A stretch of 48,321 bases of DNA from Oscillospiraceae bacterium (GTDB lineage: Bacteria; Bacillota; Clostridia; Oscillospirales; Acutalibacteraceae): assembly GCA_015065585.1 (NCBI GenBank), contig SVQC01000010.1, forward strand, positions 1 to 48,321, written 5' to 3'. The notes below the pieces were generated by a model, which did not search any database, was not told the DNA's origin, and saw only the letters and a list, made by a program, of their open reading frames with translations. A program made the position numbers and the translations under genes. Below are positions 25,006-32,229 of the stretch, piece after piece. How positions within the stretch are numbered: position 1 is the stretch's first letter; every line of letters starts with the position of its first letter.

Positions 25006-26375
25006 GTAATAACGACGTTAATCTTAATTCTTTTTATTCGGGCAACGGAGAAAAAAGAACCTATAAGAAAAGGAAAAAGCGTTCCCGCTTTATAAAATGG
25101 TGGAACTCTCTTACAAAAGGCAAACGCATCTTTTTAGGAGTAACCTCCTCTATTCTTGCTTTGCTTATTGTTTTGGGCAGCGTTGGATTAATCTGGGTCA
25201 ATGTTATTCTCGGCAAAATCGGAAGCGATAACGATTTCCCAACCGACAATGGCGACTTGGGTTTTGAAAACGTTATAAACGAAAACGTTTTCAATATTGC
25301 CCTTTTCGGTGTTGACTCCCGTAAAAAAGGCGACTTTACGGGACTTAGCGACTCTATAATGATTCTTAGCGTAAACAAGAGCGAAAATACCGTAAAAATA
25401 GTTTCGATTATGCGAGACAGTCTTGTGCCTGTTGAACATAAGGGTAAGGTTAGCTATAGTAAAATAAACTCAGCTTATAACCGAGGCGGTCCTACACTTG
25501 CCGTTAAAGCTCTCAACACCGTATTCGGTCTTGATATTTCGGCATACGCTACCGTTAATTTCTACGGTATGGCGGATATTATTGAGGCTATAGGCGGTAT
25601 TGAGGTCGAAATCACTCAACAGGAAATTGACGATACTGTTTACGGTCTTAATGCCCTTATTAAAGAACATTACGTAAATATCGGCAAAGACCCCACTCCT
25701 TACTATATTTATACTCCCGGTGTTCATAAGGTTAACGGTATGCAGGCTGTGGCTTACGCCCGTATACGAAAAGCAGTAAACGCTTACGGCAGTACCGATG
25801 ACTTCGGCAGAACCGAGCGACAGCGGATTGTTATGAAAAAAATTATGGAAAAGGCTTTAGCCATGGACGTTACCACCTATCCCTCTCTCGTAAACAAGCT
25901 GACCCCTTATGTAAGAACCTCTCTTACTAATAAGCAGATGTTATCCCTTGCGGCTCAGCTTGCCAAAAAGCCTACCCTTATTCAGACCCGTGTGCCTCAC
26001 GACGATTATATTATAAATGCCGATTACCGTGGCACAGGCGCTTCTGCCGTTTACTATAACTATAAATATGCAGGTAAGGTTATCCGCGCATTCTTATATG
26101 ATAATATTATCCCCGAGGATTATTTCGCCGCTAACGGCGTTGACCTTACAGGTTGGCATAATAGCGGTACTCAGGGTGGTTCTGGCGGTACAACAACCTC
26201 CTCGCCAAGCGGTTCTTCAGAGCCTGACGATACCGACACCTCATCCTCTACCTCCTCTGCCGATGACCCCAGCGAACCTGAGGAGCCTAGTGAGCCAAGT
26301 GAGCCCAGCGAACCTGAAAACCCCGATAATCCGCCAACCGAAGAAGAACCGGAAAATTCTTCCGGTGATAATTAA
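25002..26375 (+). CDS. LCP (LytR-CpsA-Psr) family cell-wall polymer ligase
   Basis: The 457 residues have a basic cytosolic N-terminus (KKRKKRSRFIKWW), one membrane segment (about 42-66) and an extracellular LCP domain (about 95-330). The LCP domain carries the conserved pattern FGVDSR.....LSDSIMILSVN, the MRDSLVPV strand and the Arg-containing YARIRK...DFGRTERQR region that binds the polyprenyl pyrophosphate. LCP enzymes attach teichoic acids or other anionic polymers to peptidoglycan. The last 65 residues are low-complexity Ser/Pro/Glu repeats (PSEPEEPSEPSEPSEP), typical of a wall-exposed tail. Confidence 0.93.
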   Translation: MSNNDVNLNSFYSGNGEKRTYKKRKKRSRFIKWWNSLTKGKRIFLGVTSSILALLIVLGSVGLIWVNVILGKIGSDNDFPTDNGDLGFENVINENVFNIALFGVDSRKKGDFTGLSDSIMILSVNKSENTVKIVSIMRDSLVPVEHKGKVSYSKINSAYNRGGPTLAVKALNTVFGLDISAYATVNFYGMADIIEAIGGIEVEITQQEIDDTVYGLNALIKEHYVNIGKDPTPYYIYTPGVHKVNGMQAVAYARIRKAVNAYGSTDDFGRTERQRIVMKKIMEKALAMDVTTYPSLVNKLTPYVRTSLTNKQMLSLAAQLAKKPTLIQTRVPHDDYIINADYRGTGASAVYYNYKYAGKVIRAFLYDNIIPEDYFAANGVDLTGWHNSGTQGGSGGTTTSSPSGSSEPDDTDTSSSTSSADDPSEPEEPSEPSEPSEPENPDNPPTEEEPENSSGDN

Positions 26376-26385
26376 AGATATAAAA

Positions 26386-26411
26386 AAGACACTTGATTTT
26401 TCAAGTGTCTT
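26386..26411. terminator. bidirectional terminator
   Basis: AAGACACTTGA and TCAAGTGTCTT form an 11-bp stem with a TTTT loop and an A run on the left flank. It separates the convergent LCP and DUF4358-like genes. Confidence 0.88.
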
Positions 26412-26419
26412 AATCCTTT

Positions 26420-26902
26420 TTATAAAGTTTGCTTTGCGCCGATTTTCTCAAGATACTCTCTTACGGCATCATACTTATCAGCAACCACCACAATAAGTAT
26501 ATCGTTATACTCATATAAAAGACGCTGCTGAATTTTTGATAACTGAGCGTCACCCAATACGCTAAAAGAAGCCGACGCCGCCTTTACGGAAGCATTTACT
26601 CCGTCAATTACCACTTGCCTGTCCTTTTTGTCCTTTAGCTGCATAACGGCAACAAGCACAAATTTTTCTTCGTTATTACTAATTTTTACGGAATATTCAT
26701 TAAGCAAATTTCCGTCAAAGTTAAAACGGTTTTCTATATCAGCCTTGCTAACCTCGTAGATTTCTTCGTCGGTAAGACATATTTCCGCAAGCTCTTGGCT
26801 TATTTCAGTAACAGTAAGCTTTTTTTCGCCCTTGCAGGAAACCAAAAAGGTTAAAAGCAGTAAAGCCGAAAGTATACCGCAAAAAAGTTTTTTTACTTTC
26901 AT
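26420..26902 (-). CDS. DUF4358-like lipoprotein
   Basis: The start at 26902 (MKVKKLFCGILS) gives 160 residues with a lipoprotein signal ending in LVSC (Cys23). The longer frame adds 23 residues without a ribosome binding site. The mature part resembles DUF4358, a small extracytoplasmic domain common in Clostridia (pattern with DSLLNEYSVKI-like strand and a C-terminal ADKYDAVREYLEKIG helix). Function unknown. It is monocistronic. Confidence 0.72.
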   Translation of the reverse strand: MKVKKLFCGILSALLLLTFLVSCKGEKKLTVTEISQELAEICLTDEEIYEVSKADIENRFNFDGNLLNEYSVKISNNEEKFVLVAVMQLKDKKDRQVVIDGVNASVKAASASFSVLGDAQLSKIQQRLLYEYNDILIVVVADKYDAVREYLEKIGAKQTL

Positions 26903-27255
26903 TCTTTTTCCCCTGGGTTTTGGTTTTTGCTGTACGGTTATTTTATCACAGTTTACGGCGAAAGTAAACATTTTTTTACTTATTCTATTTTTTTGCGACA
27001 GCTTTTTATATTATTCAGGTTTACATAATACTTATTCGTTATTATGCCTAAAACAAAAGTTTTTATAGTTATGCACCGTTTTTTGAACAATTATACTCCT
27101 CTGCACCCCTATATTCACAACAAAGCTGCTTATTTTTGTGAATAACTCTGTTCATAACTTTAATAACTTTTCAGGTTACATAGTTTACATAAATCATATT
27201 TTTTTCAATTTTTGTAAATTGTTTGTTACTTTTCCCTATATATGCTGATTCTTCT
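26903..27255. other. AT-rich intergenic region with DnaA-box-like sites
   Basis: No gene is supported in these 353 bases. An inverted repeat GTTTAC...GTAAAC lies near 26951-26970, upstream of the DUF4358-like gene. Three 9-mers close to the DnaA box TTATNCACA occur within 77 bp: 27069-27077 (one mismatch), 27111-27119 (one mismatch) and 27137-27145 on the minus strand (exact). The rest is AT-rich. Confidence 0.4.
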
Positions 27256-27525
27256 TTAAAGCATAATATAAAGCAGGGCGTATAACAGTTTTTCGTCACA
27301 CTTTTCACTTCCCAGAAGTAAAAAAACAAATATAATTATAAGTCGGTCCGGGTCGTTTTTTATACTGTCGAAGCGGAACATTTTAAGAATGTCCAAAGGA
27401 TTTTTCTGAACCTCCTTTTTAAGAGGCGGCGGAGAAGAAACAAGCCCTGCTTTTTGCCTGTATCTTTCATTCATTCTGATAACTCTCTGCGTCGCTTCCT
27501 CCTTTTGACGCTGAAATTCGGTCAT
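27256..27525 (-). CDS. uncharacterised small protein, hydrophobic C-terminus
   Basis: The 89 residues have an N-terminal charged helix (MTEFQRQKEEATQRVIRMNERY), a Pro-rich middle, then DPDRLIIIFVFLLLGSEKCDEKLLYALLYIML. The C-terminus is made of two short Leu-rich helices joined by a Glu/Lys/Cys loop. I recall similar Leu-rich tails in small proteins of spore-forming Oscillospiraceae but cannot name the family. Its ATG overlaps the upstream stop by 4 nt (ATGA). Third gene of a coupled trio; function unknown. Confidence 0.7.
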   Translation of the reverse strand: MTEFQRQKEEATQRVIRMNERYRQKAGLVSSPPPLKKEVQKNPLDILKMFRFDSIKNDPDRLIIIFVFLLLGSEKCDEKLLYALLYIML

Positions 27526-27848
27526 AATATTCCCCCCAGCAAGCCGCTTTCTTTTATAAAGGGCGCAATTTCAAGAAGTTTTAATATTCTTACAGCAGTA
27601 TCGACCCTTTTCTGCCTTTCCTCGCTTAAATGAGGCTTTAAGGCGAGAAGCAGTTTCTCGTTCTCGCCGTTTTCTTTATTCTTAAGCATATTTATGCAGG
27701 ACATTAAGGAGGCTATATCTATCCCGTCGGTGTTTTCTACCGCCGCCGCCTTTTTCTCTCCGAAAAGATTTTCCGCCATTTCTTTAAGCCCTGCCACACT
27801 CTGCGGGTCGGAAAGTATACTGTTTATTTTTTCCGAAAGCTCATCCAT
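27522..27848 (-). CDS. uncharacterised helical protein
   Basis: The 108 residues are almost entirely helical. The first part (INSILSDPQSVAGLKEMAENL) is followed by KLLLALKPHLSEERQKRVDTAVRILKLLEIAPFI, an amphipathic region that looks like a protein-interaction surface. There is no membrane segment or signal. It overlaps the upstream gene by 8 nt and the downstream gene by 4 nt. Function unknown; the tight coupling suggests that the three products act together. Confidence 0.7.
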   Translation of the reverse strand: MDELSEKINSILSDPQSVAGLKEMAENLFGEKKAAAVENTDGIDIASLMSCINMLKNKENGENEKLLLALKPHLSEERQKRVDTAVRILKLLEIAPFIKESGLLGGIL

Positions 27849-28026
27849 TTTTCAGTCTCTCCATAATTGCTTTTGCCTGCTCGCTGTTTAATATTTCCTT
27901 TAATTTTTCGTTATCTTTAAGCAGCTCGTTAATTTTAGCGGCGTCTTTTTGGTTCAGATTTTCCATTACCTTGTTCATTTCTCCCGACCTTGCCGCTTTT
28001 ATAATCTTGTTCATATCATAATTCAT
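27841..28026 (-). CDS. uncharacterised short helical protein
   Basis: The 61 residues (MNYDMNKIIKAARSGE start) are charged and helical throughout, with a repeating INELLKDNEKLKEILNSEQAKAIMERL pattern. The ATG at 28026 has GGGGTG six bases upstream; a GTG at 28035 overlaps that site and is rejected. First gene of the trio and divergent from the phosphodiesterase gene at 28068. Function unknown. Confidence 0.68.
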   Translation of the reverse strand: MNYDMNKIIKAARSGEMNKVMENLNQKDAAKINELLKDNEKLKEILNSEQAKAIMERLKNG

Positions 28027-28067
28027 AAAATTCACCCCATATATAATATGATAAGGAGCCTTCTTTT

Positions 28068-28544
28068 ATGAGAATTTTAGTTATGTCCGATTCTCACCGC
28101 AACATAAATGTTATCAAAAATATTTTAGATAAACACAGCGATATTAAAACGGTGTTTTTTCTTGGGGATAACGCCGATGATGCCGAAAGCGTTGCTTCCT
28201 CTTATCCCCGGCACACTTTTTATATCGTTTCGGGCAACTGTGATATAGGAAGCTGGACTAAATCCCGGAACATTGTTTCAATTAACGGGATACGTATTTA
28301 CTATTGCCACGGACATAACCTAGGGGTAAAATACACTACCGAAAATCTTATTAATACAGCAATTGAAAACAACTGTAAAATCGCCCTTTTCGGCCATACC
28401 CATAAAGCTCATTGCAGTTATCATGACGGAATATATCTCTTTAACCCCGGCTCTTGCGCTCTGTCCCGCGAGGGCAAAAATTCCTACGGTATAATAGATA
28501 TTTCAAAATCGGTAATAATGCCGAATATAATGACGATAAACTAA
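28068..28544 (+). CDS. YfcE/MJ0936-type metallophosphoesterase
   Basis: A 158-residue calcineurin-like phosphoesterase with the complete metal-binding set: MSDSHRN (Asp, His), FLGDNADD, VSGNCD, CHGHNLG and FGHTHKA. Family members hydrolyse phosphodiesters in vitro and need Mn; the physiological substrate is unknown. AAGGAG precedes the ATG. It lies 54 bp before spoIIID on the same strand and may be co-transcribed with it. Confidence 0.9.
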   Translation: MRILVMSDSHRNINVIKNILDKHSDIKTVFFLGDNADDAESVASSYPRHTFYIVSGNCDIGSWTKSRNIVSINGIRIYYCHGHNLGVKYTTENLINTAIENNCKIALFGHTHKAHCSYHDGIYLFNPGSCALSREGKNSYGIIDISKSVIMPNIMTIN

Positions 28545-28561
28545 CATAAAAAAATAAATGG

Positions 28562-28604
28562 CTTCATACAATTAAACAGTACATTAGGAGTTGATTGTAT
28601 GAGG
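28562..28604 (+). promoter_or_regulatory. inverted repeat covering the spoIIID start codon
   Basis: CTTCATACAAT (28562-28572) can pair with ATTGTATGAGG (28594-28604) over 11 bp, with one G-T pair and a 21-nt loop. The ribosome binding site TAGGAG lies in the loop and the ATG of spoIIID lies in the right arm. In RNA this would hinder initiation; in DNA it could be an operator. Confidence 0.5.
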
Positions 28605-28859
28605 CACGAAGTAAAATCCCGTCCCGTAATGCTGGGAGAGTACATATTGGAAACGGGTGCTACGGTGAGGGCGACGGCAAAGGTTTTTAATGTAAGTAAA
28701 TCTACGGTACATACCGACGTTGCTACCCGTCTGCGTTATGAGGACCCCGCCCTTTATAAAAGGGTGCGAAAAATTCTTGATATCAATAAAGAGGAACGCC
28801 ATATCCGCGGCGGTATAGCCACAAAGAACAAATATAAAAAAGACCTCCCGACAAGATAA
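28599..28859 (+). CDS. spoIIID: sporulation transcriptional regulator SpoIIID
   Basis: An 86-residue mother-cell regulator that modulates sigma-E and sigma-K genes in sporulation. The sequence RATAKVFNVSKSTVHTDVATRLRYEDPALYKRVRKILDINKEERHIRGG is the family hallmark: HTH at about 23-45 and a basic C-terminal helix that contacts DNA. The length matches the family. It is the clearest evidence that the organism forms endospores. A terminator overlaps its stop codon. Confidence 0.97.
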   Translation: MRHEVKSRPVMLGEYILETGATVRATAKVFNVSKSTVHTDVATRLRYEDPALYKRVRKILDINKEERHIRGGIATKNKYKKDLPTR

Positions 28860-28877
28860 CTTGTCGGGAGTGTTTTT
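28845..28877 (+). terminator. terminator of spoIIID
   Basis: CTCCCGACAAG-ATAA-CTTGTCGGGAG, an 11-bp perfect stem, is followed by TGTTTTT. The stem begins inside the spoIIID coding end. Confidence 0.95.
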
Positions 28878-28895
28878 AACATTTAGCGCAAAAAT

Positions 28896-29061
28896 CAACG
28901 GCATAGCCGTTGCATATCATCAATGCGAAGCATTGTATATCACCAACACGGAGTGTTGTATATCATCATTGCGAAAGAGATACAACCTTCGGTTGATGAT
29001 ATACGCCTACGGCGATGATATTCTCGCTAAAGCGTGATGATATGCCATTACTTTCGCAATG
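28896..29061. repeat. tandem array of short hairpins with ATATCAT linkers
   Basis: At least six small hairpins lie at 28896-28912, 28921-28935, 28944-28958, 28983-28995, 29004-29014 and 29025-29034. Each has a 4-7 bp stem and a 2-5 nt loop. They are separated by the linker ATATCAT/ATATCAC or its complement GATGATAT. The stems differ in sequence while pairing is kept. An outer inverted pair CATTGCGAAAG (from 28967) and CTTTCGCAATG (from 29051) encloses the right half. No coding capacity is supported here. Confidence 0.8.
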
Positions 29062-29064
29062 GAT

Positions 29065-29105
29065 AAAAATAAGTAACTTTTGTTTTCCAAAAGTTACTTA
29101 TTTTT
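29065..29105. terminator. 18-bp perfect hairpin, terminator-like
   Basis: AAAAATAAGTAACTTTTG pairs exactly with CAAAAGTTACTTATTTTT around TTTTC. On the minus strand it directly follows the displaced tRNA-Arg 3' fragment at 29101-29125, so it may be the original tRNA terminator. Confidence 0.75.
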
Positions 29106-29125
29106 GGCGCGCTGTAAGAGATTCG
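29101..29125 (-). repeat. displaced copy of the tRNA-Arg 3' end (att-like direct repeat)
   Basis: These 25 bases are identical to 29258-29282, which contain the T-arm end, acceptor 3' strand and CCA of tRNA-Arg plus the five flanking bases. The upstream part of the tRNA is absent here, so this copy is a fragment. Same orientation, 157 bp apart. Confidence 0.8.
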
Positions 29126-29126
29126 C

Positions 29127-29189
29127 CCGAGAAACTTCTGCGTTTCTCGGCACGCACGCGGACACCAAAACAGTCCACCGGACTGTTTT
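29127..29189. repeat. two hairpins inside the tRNA-flanked segment
   Basis: CCGAGAAAC/GTTTCTCGG (29127-29150) and AAAACAGTCC-ACC-GGACTGTTTT (29167-29189) are 9- and 10-bp perfect stems. They lie between the two tRNA-Arg 3'-end copies and no coding sequence is supported. Confidence 0.65.
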
Positions 29190-29228
29190 TATTCCTCCGG
29201 TTTTGTCCTGTTCGAATCTACATCGCAG

Positions 29229-29262
29229 AAAAAAACAGCACCCCTGTTGGAGTACTGTTTTT
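29229..29262 (-). terminator. terminator of tRNA-Arg
   Basis: On the minus strand AAAAACAG.AC.CC pairs with GG.GT.CTGTTTTT and ends in a T run, directly after the CCA of tRNA-Arg. Confidence 0.85.
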
Positions 29263-29338
29263 GGCGCGCTGTAAGAGATTCGAACTCCTGGCCTTTTGGT
29301 CCGTAGCCAAACGCTCTATCCAGCTGAGCTAACAGCGC
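29262..29338 (-). tRNA. tRNA-Arg (ACG)
   Basis: A 77-nt cloverleaf with encoded CCA. The acceptor is GCGCTGT/ACAGCGC, the D-arm GCTC..GAGC, the anticodon stem TTTGG/CCAAA, and the T-arm AGGAG-TTCGAAT-CTCTT. Anticodon ACG (29302-29304) is read as ICG after deamination by TadA, which is also encoded in this window at 45343. Its 3' end is duplicated 157 bp downstream. Confidence 0.95.
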
Positions 29339-29429
29339 TTATTTTATTGTGCCATAGTATAATAGCACACCCTTCTTAAAAAATCAAGTACTTTTTTCTT
29401 AAAATATAATTCTTCCATATATTTAAGTG

Positions 29430-29458
29430 TTGCATTACCATATTTTTAGTTATATAAT
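29430..29458 (+). promoter_or_regulatory. promoter of the DUF3048 lipoprotein gene
   Basis: TTGCAT (29430-29435) and TATAAT (29453-29458) with 17-bp spacing lie 41 bp before the ATG at 29499. Confidence 0.75.
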
Positions 29459-29498
29459 ATATTAAGACAACCACTTAAAATTACGAGGAGTCCTTATT

Positions 29499-30566
29499 AT
29501 GTTCAAAAAGTTACTTTCTGTTTCTCTGGCATTGATTTTAGCCCTTTGCCTTGGCGCTTGCTCCGGCGGAACCCCTGCCGTTGAGGATGTTTCAAATCCC
29601 GAGCCCGAGCCTCCGAAACCCGTTTATTACATAAACAATTTAACGGGTGAGGTTAATCTCTCTAAAGAGCAGATGAATCTCCGTCCCGTTGCTATTATGA
29701 TAAATAACATAAACGTTGCTCAAGGTGTTCAGCAGGGCGTTCAGAACGCTGACATCGTTTACGAAACCGAGGTTGAGGGTGGAATTACTCGTCTTATGGC
29801 CGTTTTCAAGGACGTTTCTACCGCTAACACTATCGGCACTATCCGTTCTGCCCGTTTCCCCTACATAGAGCTGGCTCTCGGCCACGACGCTATATATATC
29901 CACCACGGCCAAGACCCCAACTACGCCGCTCCCTATCTTGCTTCAAGCGGTGTTGCCGACTTTAATATCGGCGGAAACTATGCTTTCAGAATGCAGAACG
30001 GTCAAGCCTATGAACACACCCTTTATTCCGATTCCGATAAAATCAAAGCCGGTATAGAGGCCAAAAAATTCAGAAACACCACCGAAAAACTCAATAATTT
30101 CGCTTCCTTTAAGGACGCAGAGGATTCCTCTGCTCCCTCTTATGCCAAAGCGATTTCTGCTTCGGTAAAATTCTCTAATTACGCCACCAGCGTTTTTACT
30201 TATAACAGCAATACAAAGCTTTATACCAAAAACACTAAGGGCAGAACCAACAAAGACTACAAAACCGGCGCTACCTATGATGTAAAAAACGTATTTATCC
30301 TCGGTGCTAATATGTCTAACTATCCTATTGCAAAATACATAAAAGTTGACCTTACCTCCGGTTCGGGCTACTATATGTCAGAGGGCGGCTACGAGCCTAT
30401 CCGTTGGGAAAAGGGCAGCGGCTCTGCCTCCTTTAAATTCTATACTGAAAACGGCAGCGAATTAAAGGTTAATCCCGGTAAAAGCTGGGTTTGTATATAC
30501 AATAATATATATACACCCACCTTTACTGCTCCCGAACCCGTTACTTCCTCTGACCCTCAGCAATAA
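29499..30566 (+). CDS. DUF3048 domain lipoprotein (YerB-like)
   Basis: The 355 residues have a lipoprotein signal with lipobox LGAC (Cys21), a Pro/Glu linker and a DUF3048 region. Characteristic strings are RPVAIMINNINVAQGVQQGVQNADIVYETEVEGGITRLMAVF and GTIRSARFPYIELALGHDAIYIHHGQDP. The C-terminal half (GSGYYMSEGGYEPIRWEKG...GKSWVCIYN) is the second conserved domain. Family members are surface lipoproteins of unknown activity; the conserved acidic and His residues suggest a binding or enzymatic pocket. GAGGAG precedes the ATG. Monocistronic. Confidence 0.9.
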   Translation: MFKKLLSVSLALILALCLGACSGGTPAVEDVSNPEPEPPKPVYYINNLTGEVNLSKEQMNLRPVAIMINNINVAQGVQQGVQNADIVYETEVEGGITRLMAVFKDVSTANTIGTIRSARFPYIELALGHDAIYIHHGQDPNYAAPYLASSGVADFNIGGNYAFRMQNGQAYEHTLYSDSDKIKAGIEAKKFRNTTEKLNNFASFKDAEDSSAPSYAKAISASVKFSNYATSVFTYNSNTKLYTKNTKGRTNKDYKTGATYDVKNVFILGANMSNYPIAKYIKVDLTSGSGYYMSEGGYEPIRWEKGSGSASFKFYTENGSELKVNPGKSWVCIYNNIYTPTFTAPEPVTSSDPQQ

Positions 30567-30580
30567 CTATATAATGTACT

Positions 30581-30615
30581 AAAGACACGATAGTAAAAAT
30601 CGTGTCTTTCTTTTT
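30581..30615 (+). terminator. terminator of the DUF3048 gene
   Basis: AAAGACACGA and TCGTGTCTTT form a 10-bp stem followed by CTTTTTT. Confidence 0.92.
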
Positions 30616-30667
30616 TGCCTAATATTCTTTCCGAAATTTGTGCAATAGGTACAATTTTTATAAACTG

Positions 30668-30697
30668 TTGACATTATATAGCCGCGTATGTTACAAT
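30668..30697 (+). promoter_or_regulatory. promoter of the symporter-glycosidase cassette
   Basis: TTGACA (30668-30673) and TACAAT (30692-30697) with an 18-bp spacer precede the GTG start at 30747. No repressor gene is adjacent and no clear operator palindrome was found. Confidence 0.7.
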
Positions 30698-30746
30698 TTA
30701 TAAGTAAAATTATGCTTTAAAAATCGATAATGCAGGAGGATGAATC

Positions 30747-32165
30747 GTGGCAAAACAACCGAAACTCGATGCAAACGGCCACCGCAAGTTCGGTATCCGT
30801 GACAGCGTCGCATATGCAGCCGGTGACCTCGGCTGTAACATGAGCTTTGCTCTAAAATCAACAATGTCTATTTTCTGGACTCAGTTTATGGGCATGGACC
30901 TTTGGTACGCACTTCTTCTTATAGTTGTTCAGGTATGGGATGCCATCAACGACCCGCTGATTGGCTCTATCATAGACGCAGACAAACACAATTATAAGCG
31001 CAACAAATTTTTAACATACATCTGGGCCGGTTCTATCGGCCTTATCGTAGGCGGTGCTTGTTGCTTCCTGCCCTTCCCAAATGCTCCTGTCTGGGCAAAA
31101 GCAATAATCTTTATCGCCGGCTACGTTGTTTGGGACGCCTTCTATACCGTAGCCAACGTTCCTTACGGCTCCCTTCTTTCCCTTATTTCTAATGACGTTA
31201 AAGACAGAGCCTCTCTTTCTGCCTGGAGAAGTATAGGTTCTATCTTCGGAAATATGCTTCCTATGGTTATTCTTCCCTTTATCATCTATGATAAAGACAA
31301 CAACCTTATCGGTAACCGCGTATTTCTCGCTGCTCTTATTATGGGCGGTCTTGGCTTTATCTGCTTCCAGTTTATGATTAAAAACACAGAAATCCGTGTT
31401 GATACCAATGTTTCCGTTGGTGAAGAGGCTCCGAAATTCAACGTTTTAAAAGCTTTCGTTAACTTTATGAAAAACCGTCCCGCCGTTGGCGCTACCATCG
31501 CCGCTATGGGTATGTTCATCGGTATGCAGGGCGCCGCTACTGCTGTAACCGTTATTTTCCAGTCTTATTACAATAACGTAAAAATTTCCGGTGTGGTTCA
31601 GCTTTTTGCTATGATTCCCATCGTTGTTTTCACCCCACTTGCCCGTTCTGCCGTTGCTAAATTCGGCAAAAAGGAGCTTGCCACTTTCGGTTCTATCGTT
31701 TCTGTGGTTTCTGGATTAGGTTTATTTATTGTTCTTCCAGAAAACACAAATCTTGACCTTATAATTTACATTGTTTCACAGCTGTTCTTCTCCCTTGGCC
31801 TTGGTATTTACTCTACGGTTTCCTGGGCTATGATGGGCGATGCTATCGACTATAACGAGTGGAAAACAGGTAAGCGCGAAGAAGGAACGGTATATTCTCT
31901 TCACTCTTTCTTCAGAAAACTCGCTCAGGGCATCGGTCCTTCCTTGGTTCTTATAATTATGGTTGCCTTCGGATACGTTGGCGCCGATGAAGGAAATCAG
32001 GCTTGGAACGTAGCCGTAAATATGCGCTATATTGTTGCTTCTACCTATATTTTCTCAGCCCTGCTTCAGTTTATCGGTCTTGCTCTGGTTTACAATCTTG
32101 ACAAGAAAACTTTAGCCCGTATGAATGATGAATTAGGCAGAACACAAACTAATACCGAAAATTAA
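30747..32165 (+). CDS. GPH-family sugar:cation symporter (MFS, MelB-like)
   Basis: A 472-residue membrane protein with about twelve hydrophobic segments in the glycoside-pentoside-hexuronide pattern. It starts RDSVAYAAGDLGCNMSFALKS, the classic GPH opening. WDAINDPLIGSIIDADKHNYKRNKF carries the cation-site Asp residues, and DAIDYNEWKTGKREEGTVYSLHSFFRKLAQGIGPS is the C-terminal signature. Translation starts at GTG with AGGAGGA upstream; no in-frame ATG fits. It is followed by a GH2 glycosidase gene, so it probably imports a beta-galactoside or glucuronide with Na+ or H+. Confidence 0.93.
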   Translation: MAKQPKLDANGHRKFGIRDSVAYAAGDLGCNMSFALKSTMSIFWTQFMGMDLWYALLLIVVQVWDAINDPLIGSIIDADKHNYKRNKFLTYIWAGSIGLIVGGACCFLPFPNAPVWAKAIIFIAGYVVWDAFYTVANVPYGSLLSLISNDVKDRASLSAWRSIGSIFGNMLPMVILPFIIYDKDNNLIGNRVFLAALIMGGLGFICFQFMIKNTEIRVDTNVSVGEEAPKFNVLKAFVNFMKNRPAVGATIAAMGMFIGMQGAATAVTVIFQSYYNNVKISGVVQLFAMIPIVVFTPLARSAVAKFGKKELATFGSIVSVVSGLGLFIVLPENTNLDLIIYIVSQLFFSLGLGIYSTVSWAMMGDAIDYNEWKTGKREEGTVYSLHSFFRKLAQGIGPSLVLIIMVAFGYVGADEGNQAWNVAVNMRYIVASTYIFSALLQFIGLALVYNLDKKTLARMNDELGRTQTNTEN

Positions 32166-32181
32166 CGCAACCCTTAAATAA

Positions 32182-32212
32182 AAAGCGTCCGGTTTTCTTA
32201 ATCGGACGCTTT
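32182..32212 (+). terminator. intercistronic hairpin between symporter and glycosidase
   Basis: AAAGCGTCCG and CGGACGCTTT form a 10-bp stem with an 11-nt loop. It lacks a good T run, so it may be a leaky terminator or an RNA-stability element that sets the ratio of the two gene products. Confidence 0.6.
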
Positions 32213-32229
32213 AAACAGGAGATTTTATA

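Noticed and set aside
28896-29061. Possible CRISPR array
   Set aside because: The recurring units are hairpins of differing sequence with 7-8 base linkers. There are no identical 25-40 base repeats, no uniform spacers and no cas genes.
29015-29332. 105-codon plus-strand reading frame across the tRNA-Arg region
   Set aside because: It runs through hairpin repeats and antisense through a tRNA, with no start signals; not a gene.
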